This document shows positions 17,890-29,667 of a stretch of 64,000 bases of DNA, piece after piece. The notes beneath the pieces are model-generated. The model did no database searches, was not told the origin of the DNA, and was given only the letters and a program-made list of their open reading frames with translations. The DNA comes from Naganishia liquefaciens. Its lineage: Eukaryota; Basidiomycota; Tremellomycetes; Filobasidiales; Filobasidiaceae. The DNA is taken from positions 186,001 through 250,000 of the forward strand of contig BLZA01000021.1 of NCBI GenBank assembly GCA_013423385.1, written 5' to 3'. The position numbers were made by a program, and so were the translations under genes. The stretch's first letter is position 1. Each line of letters starts with the position of its first letter.

Positions 17890-18587
17890 ATGACCAAGAA
17901 GAGAAGAGGAAACGGCCGAAACAAGAAGGGACGAGGACACGTCGGTTTCGTTCGATGCTCCAACTGTTCGCGATGTGTGCCCAAGGTGGGTTCTCAGTAC
18001 TATGGATGGATGGTCGGTCGGTGGAAAGGGGTTTCAAGGAGGAGTGACAAAGGGAGGAGACGGTATACCGAATGGGCTGGAGATGAAGGGGAATGCTGGG
18101 AAGGGGAACGACCGATCATCCTTCCAAGCCGACTTGGCTTCGCAATGCTTACAGCACGCTTCGGTATAACAGGACAAGGCCATCAAGCGAACTAAGGTCA
18201 GCAACATCGTCGAGACCGCCGCTATCCGGGACATGGAAGAGGCCTCCGTCTACAAGGGTACGTTTCTCGTCACATTTGGTATATCCCGAACAAACCCTCA
18301 TTCGAATCCTCTCTTGCAGAGTACGCCTTGCCCAAGCTCTACACCCGAACTGCCTACTGCATCTCTTGCGCCATCCACTCCAAGGTCGTTCGAGTCCGAT
18401 CTGGCAAGCCCGGAGCCGTCAACTCGAGGAAGACCCGAACTCCTCCTCCTCGACCCAGGTTCAAGGACGGAAAGGTGTGTAACAAGCAGACTTTTCTCCC
18501 TGTCGCAACCGCTAACGCGTACTTTTCTTGCAGAGGATCAACCCCGCCGTGGCCGCCGCTCAGGATGCCAAGGCCGCTCGAGCTTAA
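17890..18587 (+). CDS. RPS26: 40S ribosomal protein S26 (eS26)
   Basis: eS26 is a zinc-binding small-subunit protein near the mRNA exit channel. Exons 17890-17985, 18173-18257, 18320-18474 and 18534-18587 give 129 residues. The N-terminus [19 protein letters not shown], the two Cys pairs (CSNC and CISC) and the downstream SKVVRVRS are diagnostic. The first intron is 187 nt, about three times the window's usual size. I found no clear snoRNA boxes in it. The neighbour downstream is convergent. Confidence 0.97.
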
Positions 18588-19246
18588 ATCTCGTTCACTC
18601 TTTAATCTCTAAGGGAAACAGAAATGGACAAGACAAACAGCTCAAATGGGTCGAGGCAGACGTCATCTGGCGGAACTTGTAGGATATGAAAACATGATCT
18701 TGCAACGATGTCGATGTCGCCTGTCATGCACTTCTTGCGCCCCCTTACGTGCCTTCACTTGTTCTGAATGCATTCAAGCTGCTTTGACATTGTCTTTCAC
18801 ATGCATGCGGCTTCGGATGTTCGATCAACAAGTCGAGCCACACTTGCATGAAACCATGCCAAAGGGTCTGTGTGGCTTCCATTAACTTGTACTGCGTTAC
18901 CTTTCCGAGTCGTGCCACTGTGTCTCACATACGTGGCTTCAGCGAGAGTGGTGCGCCTTGATGAACATTCGTTGCGCCCATTCTCTCTTCTCAATCATGA
19001 CGGGAAGACGCTATAGGCAACCCGGAGAGTGCCGACTGCTGGCAATCCCCTACTCCCGGCTTGGAACCACAACGACAGCATGCAGTCAGGTTGCGTGTTG
19101 CCAAGCAGGGAATTTCGCAAACAACCAAGGGATTACAGAATGAACATGTCCAAGACATCCGAGCCAGGAGAGAAGGCCATCTAAGACAAATAGAACACTG
19201 GAAAGACCACAAACCCAAAAGTATTCCCTTTCTGCACCGACACCCG
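18588..19246. other. Intergenic between convergent RPS26 and CFEM genes
   Basis: This contains the 3' flanks of two genes that point toward each other. No coding or RNA feature is supported. Confidence 0.5.
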
Positions 19247-20650
19247 TCACTTTCCTTTCACCTTGCCATCTTCCTTCTCACTATCGATCTCCTCTTCGAC
19301 GACGAACTGTACCGACGAACTCGGTAGAACGGGGACGACAGCCGCCCCTGCCCCATCTTGTTCCGCGAGATGCACCGTGACGCCATCCTCGGATTCCGTC
19401 ATGGGCGGGAACTCGGCACTGACGGGCGTTGTCTCCACCGTCGTCGCCGTGTGGACGTGGATCTGGCAATCCCCTTCCTCGGGGATGCGCGGGAAGGAGT
19501 TGAATGCGCGCGCGTCGAGGTGGGTAAGGTCGTGTCCTCTGTTACCGCCTTTTCCTCGGGATGGACCGGCGGCAAAGGCGCTGCGGGTGGATTGCGTGGT
19601 GCGCGTGGGATCGAAGTCAAAGTTGTTGTAGGATTTGAGATGGGACATCTGAGTGCCTGCGTGGGTGTATGATCTGCGAATAATGAAGAAGGATTGATGC
19701 GGTTAGGATAGCATTCCATGTCAAAACAGGCTTTCCATGTACCTAGATCCAAGCTGGCTGTGCTCCTGCTCCTTTTTGCTCATTTGACGAATGTTGTAGG
19801 CTCCAACGGCGAGCGCGAGGGCGAGCACGGCACTGCAAATGCTTCCCATCTGATCCCTCGAATCAACTCGACTCAGCCACGTGAGATAAGAGGTCGAGAA
19901 ACATGCCACTTACGACAATGTCCACTGTCATGGTTGATGTCGAATTCTGGGTACGAACCGTCGGAAATGGCTCCTCGCCTCCTCCCGGTACACTGGCCGC
20001 GGGGGATTCGGTCGCCGTGGGCGTGGTGGCGGTCGGGTCGGCATCGCCATTGGTTGCAGTCTGGGTCGGCGCCGAGTCGATGGATGTAGAGGAGACTGTG
20101 ACACCCTGGCGTGGAAGGAGAAAGTGTCTCAGACTCGACCAAGGTATGTAATAGTCTTGTCGAAGACTTACGTATTGCTGGCAGTACGCGCCAACGGCAT
20201 AGTAAGCGGCATTCCAGTCACTAGCAGAAGGGCACGTGTCCGAAAGACACGTCTGGACGGAATGACCGATCGTGGGATCGTCAGAATATCGCATATGATG
20301 TTGCAAGGCAGAAGAGACCTACTTGTACGTTCCCAAGGAAAGCTTCGGATCTGCACATACAAGCGATACTATCACAGCCAACTTGGTCGACCGTGTTGAG
20401 ACTGAGAACACAGAACGCGAATGATCGGACGGTGGGCCCGAAGCAGAAGGAGCGGGGATACTCACCAAGTCACAGCACATGTGGGGACACTTGAAGCTTG
20501 TCGTTTATCAAGTGTCAAGTTGGTTGGCCAATACGTCGCAGGCGGCGTTGCAACGTCTACTTGGGTTGGAGCAGCGAACGGGAGATAGGCTGGAGTGCCT
20601 TGAAGGACCGCTGGTGCCCTTGGGATCGCCAGAGACGTGAAGGGGGCCAT
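19247..20650 (-). CDS. CFEM-domain membrane protein
   Basis: CFEM domains are fungus-specific eight-cysteine modules found in haem-scavenging proteins, adhesins and receptors at the cell surface. Exons on the minus strand are 20466-20650, 20323-20401, 20172-20252, 19914-20105, 19743-19849 and 19247-19673, giving 356 residues. The eight cysteines are at 58, 62, 71, 76, 78, 90, 95 and 112 (PTCAVTC, then ACMC, then TCLSDTC, then AYC). A KR pair at 49-50 could be a Kex2 site. A Thr/Pro/Ser linker follows, then one membrane span (SICSAVLALALAVGAYNIR, 182-200) and a cytosolic tail of about 155 residues. It is therefore a type I single-pass protein rather than a GPI-anchored one. The signal sequence after the first ATG is weak. 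The frame is open just upstream and would encode a better hydrophobic leader, so the annotated start may be too short. Confidence 0.88.
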
Positions 20651-21696
20651 GATGGAGAGGACGAGCAACCGTGTGTGTCATTGCGAGCGAGGGACTATCT
20701 GGTTTACGGTGTGCTGTCCACGATATGTATGGGCGTTGAGCGTCTCTTGCTACAACAAAAAGCAGAGAGGTCGACTCCTTGTGAACAAAGTCGGTGCATT
20801 GTCCTCAACTGATTAGAATGAGACATTTATTGTCCCCTCCACCTGCTCGGCTCGGGCTGCGACTGGATGCCGGATGCGGGGCCACGTGACAGAGGAGAGA
20901 CAGGTCATCAATCATCCAGGAGCACGAGTGCAAGGATCGTCATGTCTGCATTCTCACTCGTCTCTCCGCTCTGATTCTCGTTGCCCCGATCACCGACGGA
21001 GAACATGACAGCCGCAGCCGCGGCCAGAAGAAAGGGAACCTCAGCCGCGGTCAATCCATCACGGGTCCGCTCCTCGGCAATCATCATCCTCGCGACGCTC
21101 ATCGTCCTCCGACCGGGACTCTTGCTCGGAGAAGGCAAAGATGCATGGCACAAGGCCTTGGCGCACGTCGCACAATGGAGAAGGGAGAGGGAAGAGAGTG
21201 CAAAGGAGAGGAGGAAGAGGGATAGAATGACGCCGTTGTGAGTACTGGCATTGCGCGCGAATTGCAGTGGACTGCGGGGATTCGCCTATCTGGGAGCCGC
21301 TTCAGATTGCGGTTGTCGTGCATGTCGCTTCGGAGAAATTCATGAGTCTGTCATGGAGAACTGTATGCAGCAGGGTGCAAGAATGGGGAAAAGGGAGAAT
21401 GCCGTTCCGTAGCAGCAAGACACCTTGTAGTGAAAAGGCAGGAGCATTCAGCCGTGAGACCGATTGTCAAGTGAATAGTCTTCGACGCCGAAAGTTGATA
21501 GACAATCTAGACACGCCGCCTTAGCTACGAAATCAGTAGTAGTCAATGACAATGATGGATCCTTTTATATACTTCCCCAGGTCCTTTCGAGGCAACACCG
21601 CTGACGATGATTTGCGCCCAATAGGTCTACCCCAATGCTAGAAAAGAAGTTGACGGATCTTGTATGCCATCAGAGCCTTGATTCCAAGATCGCTTC
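20651..21696. other. Region between CFEM gene and ABC transporter, with a small ORF
   Basis: This holds the divergent promoters of the two flanking genes plus the small candidate reading frame listed separately at 21005-21241. About 450 bp between that frame and the first certain ABC-transporter exon has no clear content. Confidence 0.4.
21005..21241 (+). CDS. Small single-pass membrane ORF, or 5' exon of the ABC transporter
   Basis: I do not recognise this 78-codon frame. It begins with an Ala/Arg-rich segment, has one hydrophobic stretch (SAIIILATLIVLRPGLLLG), then a highly charged Arg/Glu/Lys tail. ALD-family transporters have a comparable N-terminal hydrophobic segment followed by a basic loop, and that family's next gene starts 450 bp downstream. 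A GTGAGT donor sits just before the stop (at 21238). The phase does not fit the first certain transporter exon directly, so an intermediate exon would be required. It may equally be a separate small gene or chance. Confidence 0.3.
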   Translation: MTAAAAARRKGTSAAVNPSRVRSSAIIILATLIVLRPGLLLGEGKDAWHKALAHVAQWRREREESAKERRKRDRMTPL

Positions 21697-24600
21697 ATGC
21701 TGACTTCCGCCGCTCTCACCTGCCTCCCGGGCCTCCTATCAATTCCGACCTTGTCGCGCGATCTTTATGCCGTGCGTCCGGCCAATCAGTATCTACCGCA
21801 GCTCGATGGATCGAGAACCTTGCTCGTTCCGCACAGAGGCCGAATCTCCCGCGTACGTCCATCATCCTGTGATCGACCCGTGCTTCCCATGCTTCCCATA
21901 TTCATGCCTCTTGACAAATGCAGGTCCGAATCACTCCAATCCCGCAGGAAGTCTATTCATCCCATCGAGAACACTTTTCCAAGCCTGCGACCCCTGCAGC
22001 ACCGGTCATCAAGGGTAGTCCACGGAAGAGAAGCGCCAACAAGGACTTCCTGAGACAGCTACGCGCAGTATTGCGGATTGCGATCCCTCAGTATGTAGAA
22101 CAGGTTCATCTCGTCAATTACTGGGAGCTGATGAAGACGACCCCGTGACATAGTTGGGCGGGGAAAGAGGGATTCCTATTGGCGTTGCACACTTTCTTCC
22201 TCGTTTTCCGAACGATACTGAGCGTCGCAGTCGCCAAACTTGATGGAAGAATCGTACGAGATCTCGTAAGTCCTAGTTTCCCACTTTCTGTATACCTCGT
22301 TTGGAATCTGGAATCCTGTTTCGACAGGTTTCGGGCAATGGCAAGGGATTCATCAAGGGCCTCGTTTGGTGGTTTGCACTTAGTGTGCCGTCGACTTACA
22401 CCAATGCAATGGTACGTTCAGGTCATCTTCCTGGCGGCACGAACACTCGGTTGATCAGGGAAGATACGTAGATTCGTTTCTTGCAAAGCAAGTTGTCTTT
22501 GGCTTTCCGGAGCAATTTGACTCGCTACGTCCATGACTTGTACTTGTGAGTCGGTGAGAAGCATTGCTCCGACCTCCAGATGCTGATTGTCTTGCTTTAG
22601 GAATGACCGTCGGAATTATTACAAGCTGAGCATTGGCCTGGGAGCCATGGTAGACACAACGCCACCGGTGTCGAAGGCTGGAGAGCAGGCCGGCGCAGAC
22701 GGAGTAGTCAAGAAAGGGGTAGCTGCGGGAGGAATCGATCAGCAAGTCTTGATACAGATGCTTTTGGTATTATCGCATGGCGGCTAAGCGGTGGCTCTGC
22801 AGGTTCTTGACGACGGATATCGCCCGGTTCTGTGATTCACTTGCATCACTCTAGTAAGTGGACAGTTGACACGCGCTAGGTTATGCTAATGAGTGGAGCG
22901 ATATCTTGCAGCGGAAATATGGGGAAACCCACGCTGGACCTGATCATCTTTACGACACAGCTTGCGCAATCCCTGGGCGCATGGGGAACCATCGGCCTTT
23001 TCGCCAATTATGGCTTCACCGTCTGGGTCTTAAAGAAGGCTACTCCTGCTTTTGGCAAGCTCAAGACCATAGAGGCGAGTATGGAGGGGGAGTACAGGAG
23101 CGCGTTGGGCAGGATTGGAAGAGAGGCTGAGGAGGTTGCGTACGTCCGGAATTGCTGTCGATGGTTCACATCGGTCCGATAATTCCCCATGTCTTGATGT
23201 TTAGATTCTACAACGGCGGGAGTCGCGAGCGACAACTTCTCTGGGAGACCTATTCCAGGATCGTGGCGCATGTCAACACAATCTTTAAGGTCAGCTTGTT
23301 CATCCCACATGAGCTCTGTAATATAAAGGCATTGATCATGTTTTGCCCTTTAGGCTCGGCTGGCTTACTCGTGAGTGGTTGCCCGTTTCTTACCCGTTCA
23401 AGGCTGACGTACTCAATGCGACTTGCCAGGATGACAGAAGATTTCGTCATCAAGTACTTCTGGAGCGCGGCTGGATATGGTCTCATGAGCATACCGCTTC
23501 TCTTCGGCAAGAAGGCTGAGACGACTCGCGGCATCAACTCAACCCCTGACGTAGCATCCAGGACGGAAAGTAAGCAGCAACGATCTACAGCCGATGGACA
23601 GCCACTGAAGTGTCTGCGACAGATTATGTGTCCAATCGTCGGCTCCTACTTTCACTCGCTGATGCCGGTGGTCGACTGATGTATAGCGGCAAAGAAATTT
23701 CGGAACTGGTAGGCTACACCAGCAGAGTATATGGCCTGCTTTCTGCGCTGCATATGCTTGACACCGATAACTATCCTGCTGTGGAGCGTCCGACTCACCT
23801 TCCGGAGGACCAAGTAAGTTTACGTATGGGAAAAAAGTCCCGTCTACGGCCCGCTTACGCTTGCCCTGCAAGCCATTCTACGTGATGTCGAATGTCAATG
23901 GCAAGACTCTATACTCTGACGATCGTGTTGCGCTGCGGGATGTGCCCATCGTAGTGCCGCCTACCGACACTATCTCCCAATTGCAAGGAGGAGATGTGTT
24001 GGTCAGATCCTTCACTTTCTCGACTGCAAAGCTCGAGCACACTCTTATCAGCGGCGGAAAGTAGGTTCCTGCCCAGATGGGCCGGAGACTTCACGCTGAT
24101 CCAAGTCTCTTCGCCGCAGTGGCATCGGCAAAACGAGCTTGGCGCGAGTCATCGCAGGTTTGTGGCCTGTGTGGGAGGGACAGCTTGAAGTGCCAGAGCC
24201 TTCCGACATCTTCTACCTCTCGCAACGTCCTTACCTTCCGATAGGCAGCTTGAGAGACCAGGTCATTTAGTACGTTACTGCGGTTTTAGCTTACACAGAG
24301 GTTCCGACTGACATTCTCTTAACAGCCCGCATTCCTATGCTCAAATGAAAGCGGAAGGACGGACCGAGTCTGAACTTATGTCCATTCTTGACAAAGTGCA
24401 CTTAGCATACCTTCCTGGCCGAGAAGGCGGATTTGACACCAGGAAGGAGTGGAAAGACGTCCTCTCCGGCGGGGAGAAGCAGAGAATATGCTTCGCCAGG
24501 ATGTTTTATCACAAACCGCAATTCGCTGTACTCGATGGTGAGCAGAAGTCGCGTGCGGCCAGGAGTCGGCATCTCACAACACAACAAAACAGATTGCACA

Positions 24601-24966
24601 AACGCGGTGTCTTCCGACGTCGAAGACCGCATGTATGAGGCAGCAAAGCAGGCTGGTATCACGCTGCTAACTATAACGTGAGCCGACATTGGTTTGGCAT
24701 GCCAGCGTTGCTAATCACAGGAAAATCTCAGACACCGCCCTTCCCTGTTGAGGCATCACGTGCGACAACTTATCATCACAGGAAAGGAAACGGAGGCGTC
24801 GCAACCGGAGTATTCTCTTCGCTCTCTGTCCCGTCCCTCGTCAGACGACGAAACGCAAAGTCTTGACGCCGAGATCGAGCGAATACGCCGGACAATAGAA
24901 GCGGAAGTTCCCGAATGGGAAAAGAGACTTAAGGAGGTGAAAGCGGACTTGAGTGGCAGAATATGA
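21697..24966 (+). CDS. ALD-family (PXA/ABCD) peroxisomal ABC half-transporter
   Basis: ABCD transporters carry long-chain acyl-CoA into peroxisomes for beta-oxidation and work as dimers. Seventeen exons (from 21697-21852 to 24732-24966) give 771 residues. The membrane domain has the ALD signature [20 protein letters not shown], then [20 protein letters not shown] and [19 protein letters not shown]. The nucleotide-binding domain has Walker A (SGGNGIGKTS), the Q-loop ([16 protein letters not shown]), the signature LSGGEKQR, Walker B (FAVLDDCTNAVS) and the H-loop (TITHRPSLL). The residue after the Walker B Asp is Asp, where the family has the catalytic Glu (LDEC). Intron 6 is GC-AG (donor at 22742), and one exon is only 17 nt (23354-23370). 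One acceptor (23622 versus 23610) is ambiguous by four codons. The N-terminus is uncertain; see the small frame upstream. Confidence 0.9.
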
Positions 24967-25069
24967 TAATAATACTTTGCCGCGTATACATGCATTGTGT
25001 CTTCCGGCATCGCAACCGCTGATCTTTCGTACTGTCACTTCTGGCAATTTGCACCCTGAGGAATTTGTC

Positions 25070-27729
25070 TCAGTTTCTGCCATACAGTAAGACTCTTGCT
25101 CGTTCCACTTCGGTCCCGAAGATATCCAGTATTTCGGCATCGTCGAATCTGCGTGTCTCCGTTTGATCATTGCCGGATTCATCGAATGGCATAGATGACA
25201 ATGCGAGGGAAGGGTCCTCGGAGGCTGGATTGTTGACCTTGGCGGCGATCACAGGCGCCTCTTCTTCTGCAAGATACTCGATGTGCTGCAGCGTTTCTGG
25301 TCTATCAAGGTCGCCACGGGCGCGATCCACGTAAAATGCATTGCAGCAGTGGTCATAACATGTCCCGACAGTGAGCTCTCGCCAGACCTGATCGGGATTG
25401 CCTTCGGGAATTGGCGGTATGGCGCGAGCCACGTGGTTTTCCATATCGTCGGTTCGAGAGGGACACCGCATATTCGGAAGCCCCATGCTCGGGTCATTAC
25501 TGTCAAATATGAATTGAGAGCCTTGATCGCGCTTGACTGAAGCGTTGGATTCCGAGCTTGAAGGACACGCCAAGGCTTCAACCAACATGTCTGCATATGA
25601 TCTAGTATCCAGCGAGGGAGAGCATGAGCCGTCGCGACGCCCAAGACTCGAAGGACCGTCTGGCGCTGTGTTTGTGCCCGGCTGATGAAAAGGCGGTAGG
25701 TCTCTGCCACCTCCTGAGGACGAAGCATGATTTGGGTTCGAAATGTGTTCGATTGAGGTATTGGAATTTGCCCCAACAAGGGGTGAGGGGTCTTTGACTT
25801 GTGGCTGCATCGGAGAAGCACGTTTCTTGAGATGGAATCGATCGGACTCTTGATCCACGGCTTGTTTCGTCAGCTCTGGCTCCCCCTCTTCCATCGAAAT
25901 TGTCGGCCAGTCCGGCGACAATTGGCGTTCTTGAGTCCGTTCTGGGTCTGAATTCTTCCTTCCGGACCTCTCCTCAGCCGAGAATACAGATGACTCCGAG
26001 TTTGGTGACTTGATGCTGATTCCGCCTCTCTGCTTTGGCTCGACAGCTGCCTGCCGCTTTCGTATTCGCTTCGGAACATCGGTTTTTTCAATCTTGTCGA
26101 GTTTCGGCGCTTTCCGAACTTTGACGGGAGATAAAGTATGATTTCCCGCTGAGCTGCTTTCAGCCGTCTCCGATGCAATTATGGTGGAAGTTATCTTGCG
26201 CTTCGTCTCGATGACGTTCTCGGTGTGAAACTGCAGATCCGGAGCTAGAAAAGGCATGTTCAAGGACGAATCAATTCTCAATCATGCAGATCGAACTTAC
26301 GATGCTGGAACGGCCTTTTCAGTTTTCCGGTGAGACCAGAAATCATTCCCTTGCCAAATAAACCCAGACGAAGCTTGGAGGTTGGTAACTCAAGATACAG
26401 ATCAATGAAATGATCTCGTACGGAGCAGGGTCTCGCTTACAGTGATTCTTTGGCGCGGATCGAGATGCCCATGGACCTCATATGCCTTCAACAGGGCTGC
26501 ACTTGGATCTGCCCGACTTCGTTTGACTTTGAGATCCTGATGCTCCTTTACTTTCCGCGATCGTCGAGATTGTACCGGATCGTCCTCTTCCATGGAGACT
26601 GCCGAGCTGTATGAGATTGACTCAGGCTTCCTTTTGCCCTTTTTGCTTGTCGGTGCATGTACCGTCTTCAGAGCCATTCTTTTTCGTCGCTTATCACGAC
26701 GGGCTGTGAGGACTAGCGTGACCCATGGACGCCTGTCAGAATCTGTTCAGCGATTAGAAAGAGGTTGAAAGCTCACGACCCACTTTCTTCTCTAGCTTGA
26801 TCCTCTGCCTTTTCCGAAAGCTGTTGCCGCGTTGCGGTCTTGATCAATGCCTTTGACCGGAGATTTATTTGCGACAAATCGACCTTTGTTTCTTTTCGGC
26901 TGCCGCGATTCTTCGCGGAATTCAACCTCGCAGAAGATTCACCTAGTGGTCGCCTGTGATTTTCTGCTTCATCCGTAGCATGAGCCTTGGACTTCTTGGC
27001 TGCTGGCGCTGGTTTGGCGTCACTCCAGGAGTCGCCTTGCTTACGGGAAGTTTTCACATCGACATCCGCCATGGAGATGCTGTCTCCATCTAGCATTTTC
27101 CTCTTCTTGCTTGTTGCCTTTTCCAAGGTCTCCGTTGGAGAGTGCTGAATGTCATCTCGCTCAACGTGTCCGATATTCGTGCTGTAGACCGGAATCTCGA
27201 CAACCGGTTCCAGGAGGACCTTTGAAGTTGACGTTGCCTGGACAGAAGACTTTGGTCTGATATCCCTCCAAGCTTTGATGGGTGACGATGACGACGTGTT
27301 TAGCACATTGACAGGCATTTCCTTGGAATTGACTTTCGTTTTCGCAAGCTTGACGGAGCGGACAGCTGTGATCATTGCTGAAGTATTTCCGTAACGATCC
27401 CGCATTCGAGCCCTCAGGCCTCCACGCTGACTGACGGAACTCATCCCCGTCGCAGACTTTCCTGATTCCGTTGCATCCTCGCCTGCTTGTGCAACATCGA
27501 TGAGAGTTGACGTTGGATCTAGGCCTACAGTCGCCCAGCCGGTTTTGTCTGCCTTTAAGGCTCGGTCCTCCTTCTTGTCGCGCTCGATGAGCGAGTCGAG
27601 ATACGTCCTACCCTGTGCTGTGAAGAAGCGCGTATGCGGTTCGATGGTGGACAAGAAGCGGTTGATGCGGGTTTGTACGTCGAGGGAGCCATTTGTGTGA
27701 AAGTTGCTGATGGGAGGATTGGCAGCCAT
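25070..27729 (-). CDS. Basic, probably nuclear protein of unknown function
   Basis: I cannot name this protein. Exons on the minus strand are 26777-27729, 26441-26732, 26301-26388 and 25070-26244; they join to 835 residues. An ordered N-terminal segment (about residues 8-60, containing TRINRFLSTIEPHTRFFTAQ) is followed by long Lys/Arg/Ser-rich disorder with several nuclear-localisation-like clusters (KKRK, RRSRK, KRKP). A short conserved-looking element in the middle reads KLRLGLFGKGMISGLTGKLK. The C-terminal part includes a Cys/His/Trp patch (CYDHCCNAFY). No enzymatic motif is seen. The composition suggests a chromatin or cell-cycle protein, but that is inference. Its 3' end is 103 bp from the convergent ABC transporter gene. 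Confidence 0.8.
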
Positions 27730-28862
27730 TCCGACGACACGACGCGGAGAGACTCCTGGCAAGAGGCCAAGAGCGATGATGGAGATGAGTGGCGTGCTTA
27801 CTGCCGGCTGGAGTTGACTCGCACCATGACTGTTGACGATGTCGCTCAGCTGGTATGTCGCTCAACATTCAACATTCATCATCCTACTTTTGCTTCCGTT
27901 GCTTACCTAAACGATATGGTAGTGAAGTCGTTCGCAGTCCTTTGTCTCCTTCAGCAATCCTCCCGATTAGGCAAGGACGTCCAGCGAGCGAGCTGTGCGA
28001 TGCCGTCCTTGCCATTGCTTGCAATCGTATCATCATTTCTCAAAGCTTCTCCGTGTCTGAAGATGTGTCTGACGATGGAGCGTTTCGCTGCCAAACTCCC
28101 TCTCCACAGCTTCTAATTTCGGCGGAGACGGATTCGCAGTGTCATTTGCGACAAAGGCCGCAGGGTTTTGCGATCTGCTGCCGCTTTTGAGGCAAACACC
28201 TCTAGCTGTAATTCATCAGAAAGGCAAAGAGATCAAAGGCGATATCTATCATACCAACGGTTTAGCATGTTTCTACTTTAGAACTCGTGTTTATCAGTAT
28301 ATTGGGGACACCAGCAGGACCGCAGTCGCTCCGATCCCCCGCGTCTTAACCCTCAACGTCCTTTCGGAAACATAGGCGTGACAGACGAGGCCTGTGCATC
28401 TGATGGTCAACCCAAGCGACAATAGCCCATTTGAGACGCGTGGAAACCAGCACGGGTGAAAGCACCCATTCCCTTGATCCACCGCACCCGTCAGCACTGG
28501 CTACGAATCCCTCGCAGGGGGCCGGCGCGAAGGCCGAGACCGGCTCCAGAAAGAGAGAAAGCTGTCCAGCTGTCCAGCCAGCCAGCTAGCCAGACCAGCT
28601 GCCAGACTGATGAATCAGGCGAGCAAAGGCAGCTGCGAAGGCTGACAGTGGTATGACGTAAACGCGCTAATGGAAGCGAAAAAGTGGCTCGTCATGAGCC
28701 GACGGCACACGCAACGGGAAATTCGATTCTACATATAGAGTCATCCGCCGCCGGAAGACGTCTCGTCGATCTTTTGATTCTCGCCTCTTCACGCACTCTA
28801 GCCGCTACACATCAGCTCCTCGCACACTTCACCAACGACTCGACCTCTCTCTACACAACACC
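27730..28862. other. Intergenic; unresolved plus-strand open frames
   Basis: This is a divergent promoter region. A possible first exon (ATG at 27826, MTVDDVAQL, then a GTATGT donor) and a downstream open stretch (27914-28190, with ASELCDAVLAIACNRIIISQ) look protein-like. I could not join them in one phase or assign a family. Otherwise nothing is recognised apart from the promoter of the MARVEL gene. Confidence 0.35.
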
Positions 28863-29667
28863 ATGCCTGACATTGACGCTACCGTTCGACGTGGACACCC
28901 CAGTGCGTTGACTTGATGGGTTTTCCCAAACTGGCAATTTCCCGGACTGACACGTTCTCCCTCTTTTTTTTTTTCACACTCGCAGTCCTCTTCGGTCTCT
29001 TGGCCGTCATTGGTATCATCGAGGGTGCCATCACATCGTGGCTAGTGAGGCAGTACCAGCATGGGGAGAACTCGTATCCCAACTCGTCTTTCCGGGACAG
29101 GTTGAGGTTCGCTGTGTGAGTGGATTTTGACTTGTCGCAGACTGAGGGCGCAGAATTACCGGCCCTTGCTGCTTCCGATGGGATTTGTGGCTGACCTTTC
29201 ACCCCATATAGCTTCACCTCGTGGTGGACAGTTGTCTTCTCCGTCCTCTACATGGTTCTCTACCTTATGGGCATCGGCGGTATCTTCACCTCCATTGCAT
29301 CCCACACGATCTGGTTGGCTCTCACGTAAGCACAGCCTCAGTTAGCGAACATCCCTCGTGACTGACAGTGCCGCCCCCTTTCAGCTGGGTCTTCTGGCTC
29401 GCCGTTGCCGCTTCCATCACCTCGATGTTGGGCGGTGGTTACGTCTGCTCGCACTCTGACCTCGTCTACTGCAACCAGAACGTCGCCGCCGAGGCTTTCG
29501 CTTGGATTGAATGGTGAGTTCGGCTCGGCTCGACTAATCGTTAAGAAATTCCAATGAATCATGTTCTACATAGGATCATCATGACCTTCACCCTCATCGC
29601 TGCCATTCTGCTCGGTTACCGAGCTATGCGAGGTGGTGGCTCGGCCACTGACCGTATCGGCGCTTAA
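28863..29667 (+). CDS. MARVEL-domain four-pass membrane protein
   Basis: MARVEL proteins (Nce102-like and related) sit in plasma-membrane or vesicle membrane domains and organise lipids and cargo. Exons 28863-28902, 28986-29115, 29212-29325, 29385-29513 and 29574-29667 give 168 residues. Four hydrophobic segments are visible: ILFGLLAVIGIIEGAI, TVVFSVLYMVLYLMGIGG, WVFWLAVAASITSMLG and IIMTFTLIAAILLGY. The long loop before the last helix has two cysteines (YVCSHSDLVYC). Short hydrophilic ends and an RFAVFTSWW start to helix 2 agree with the family. No operon-like neighbour informs its function. Confidence 0.88.

Noticed and set aside
17986-18172. snoRNA in the long first intron of RPS26
   Set aside because: No box C/D pair at suitable spacing and no H/ACA pattern could be recognised.
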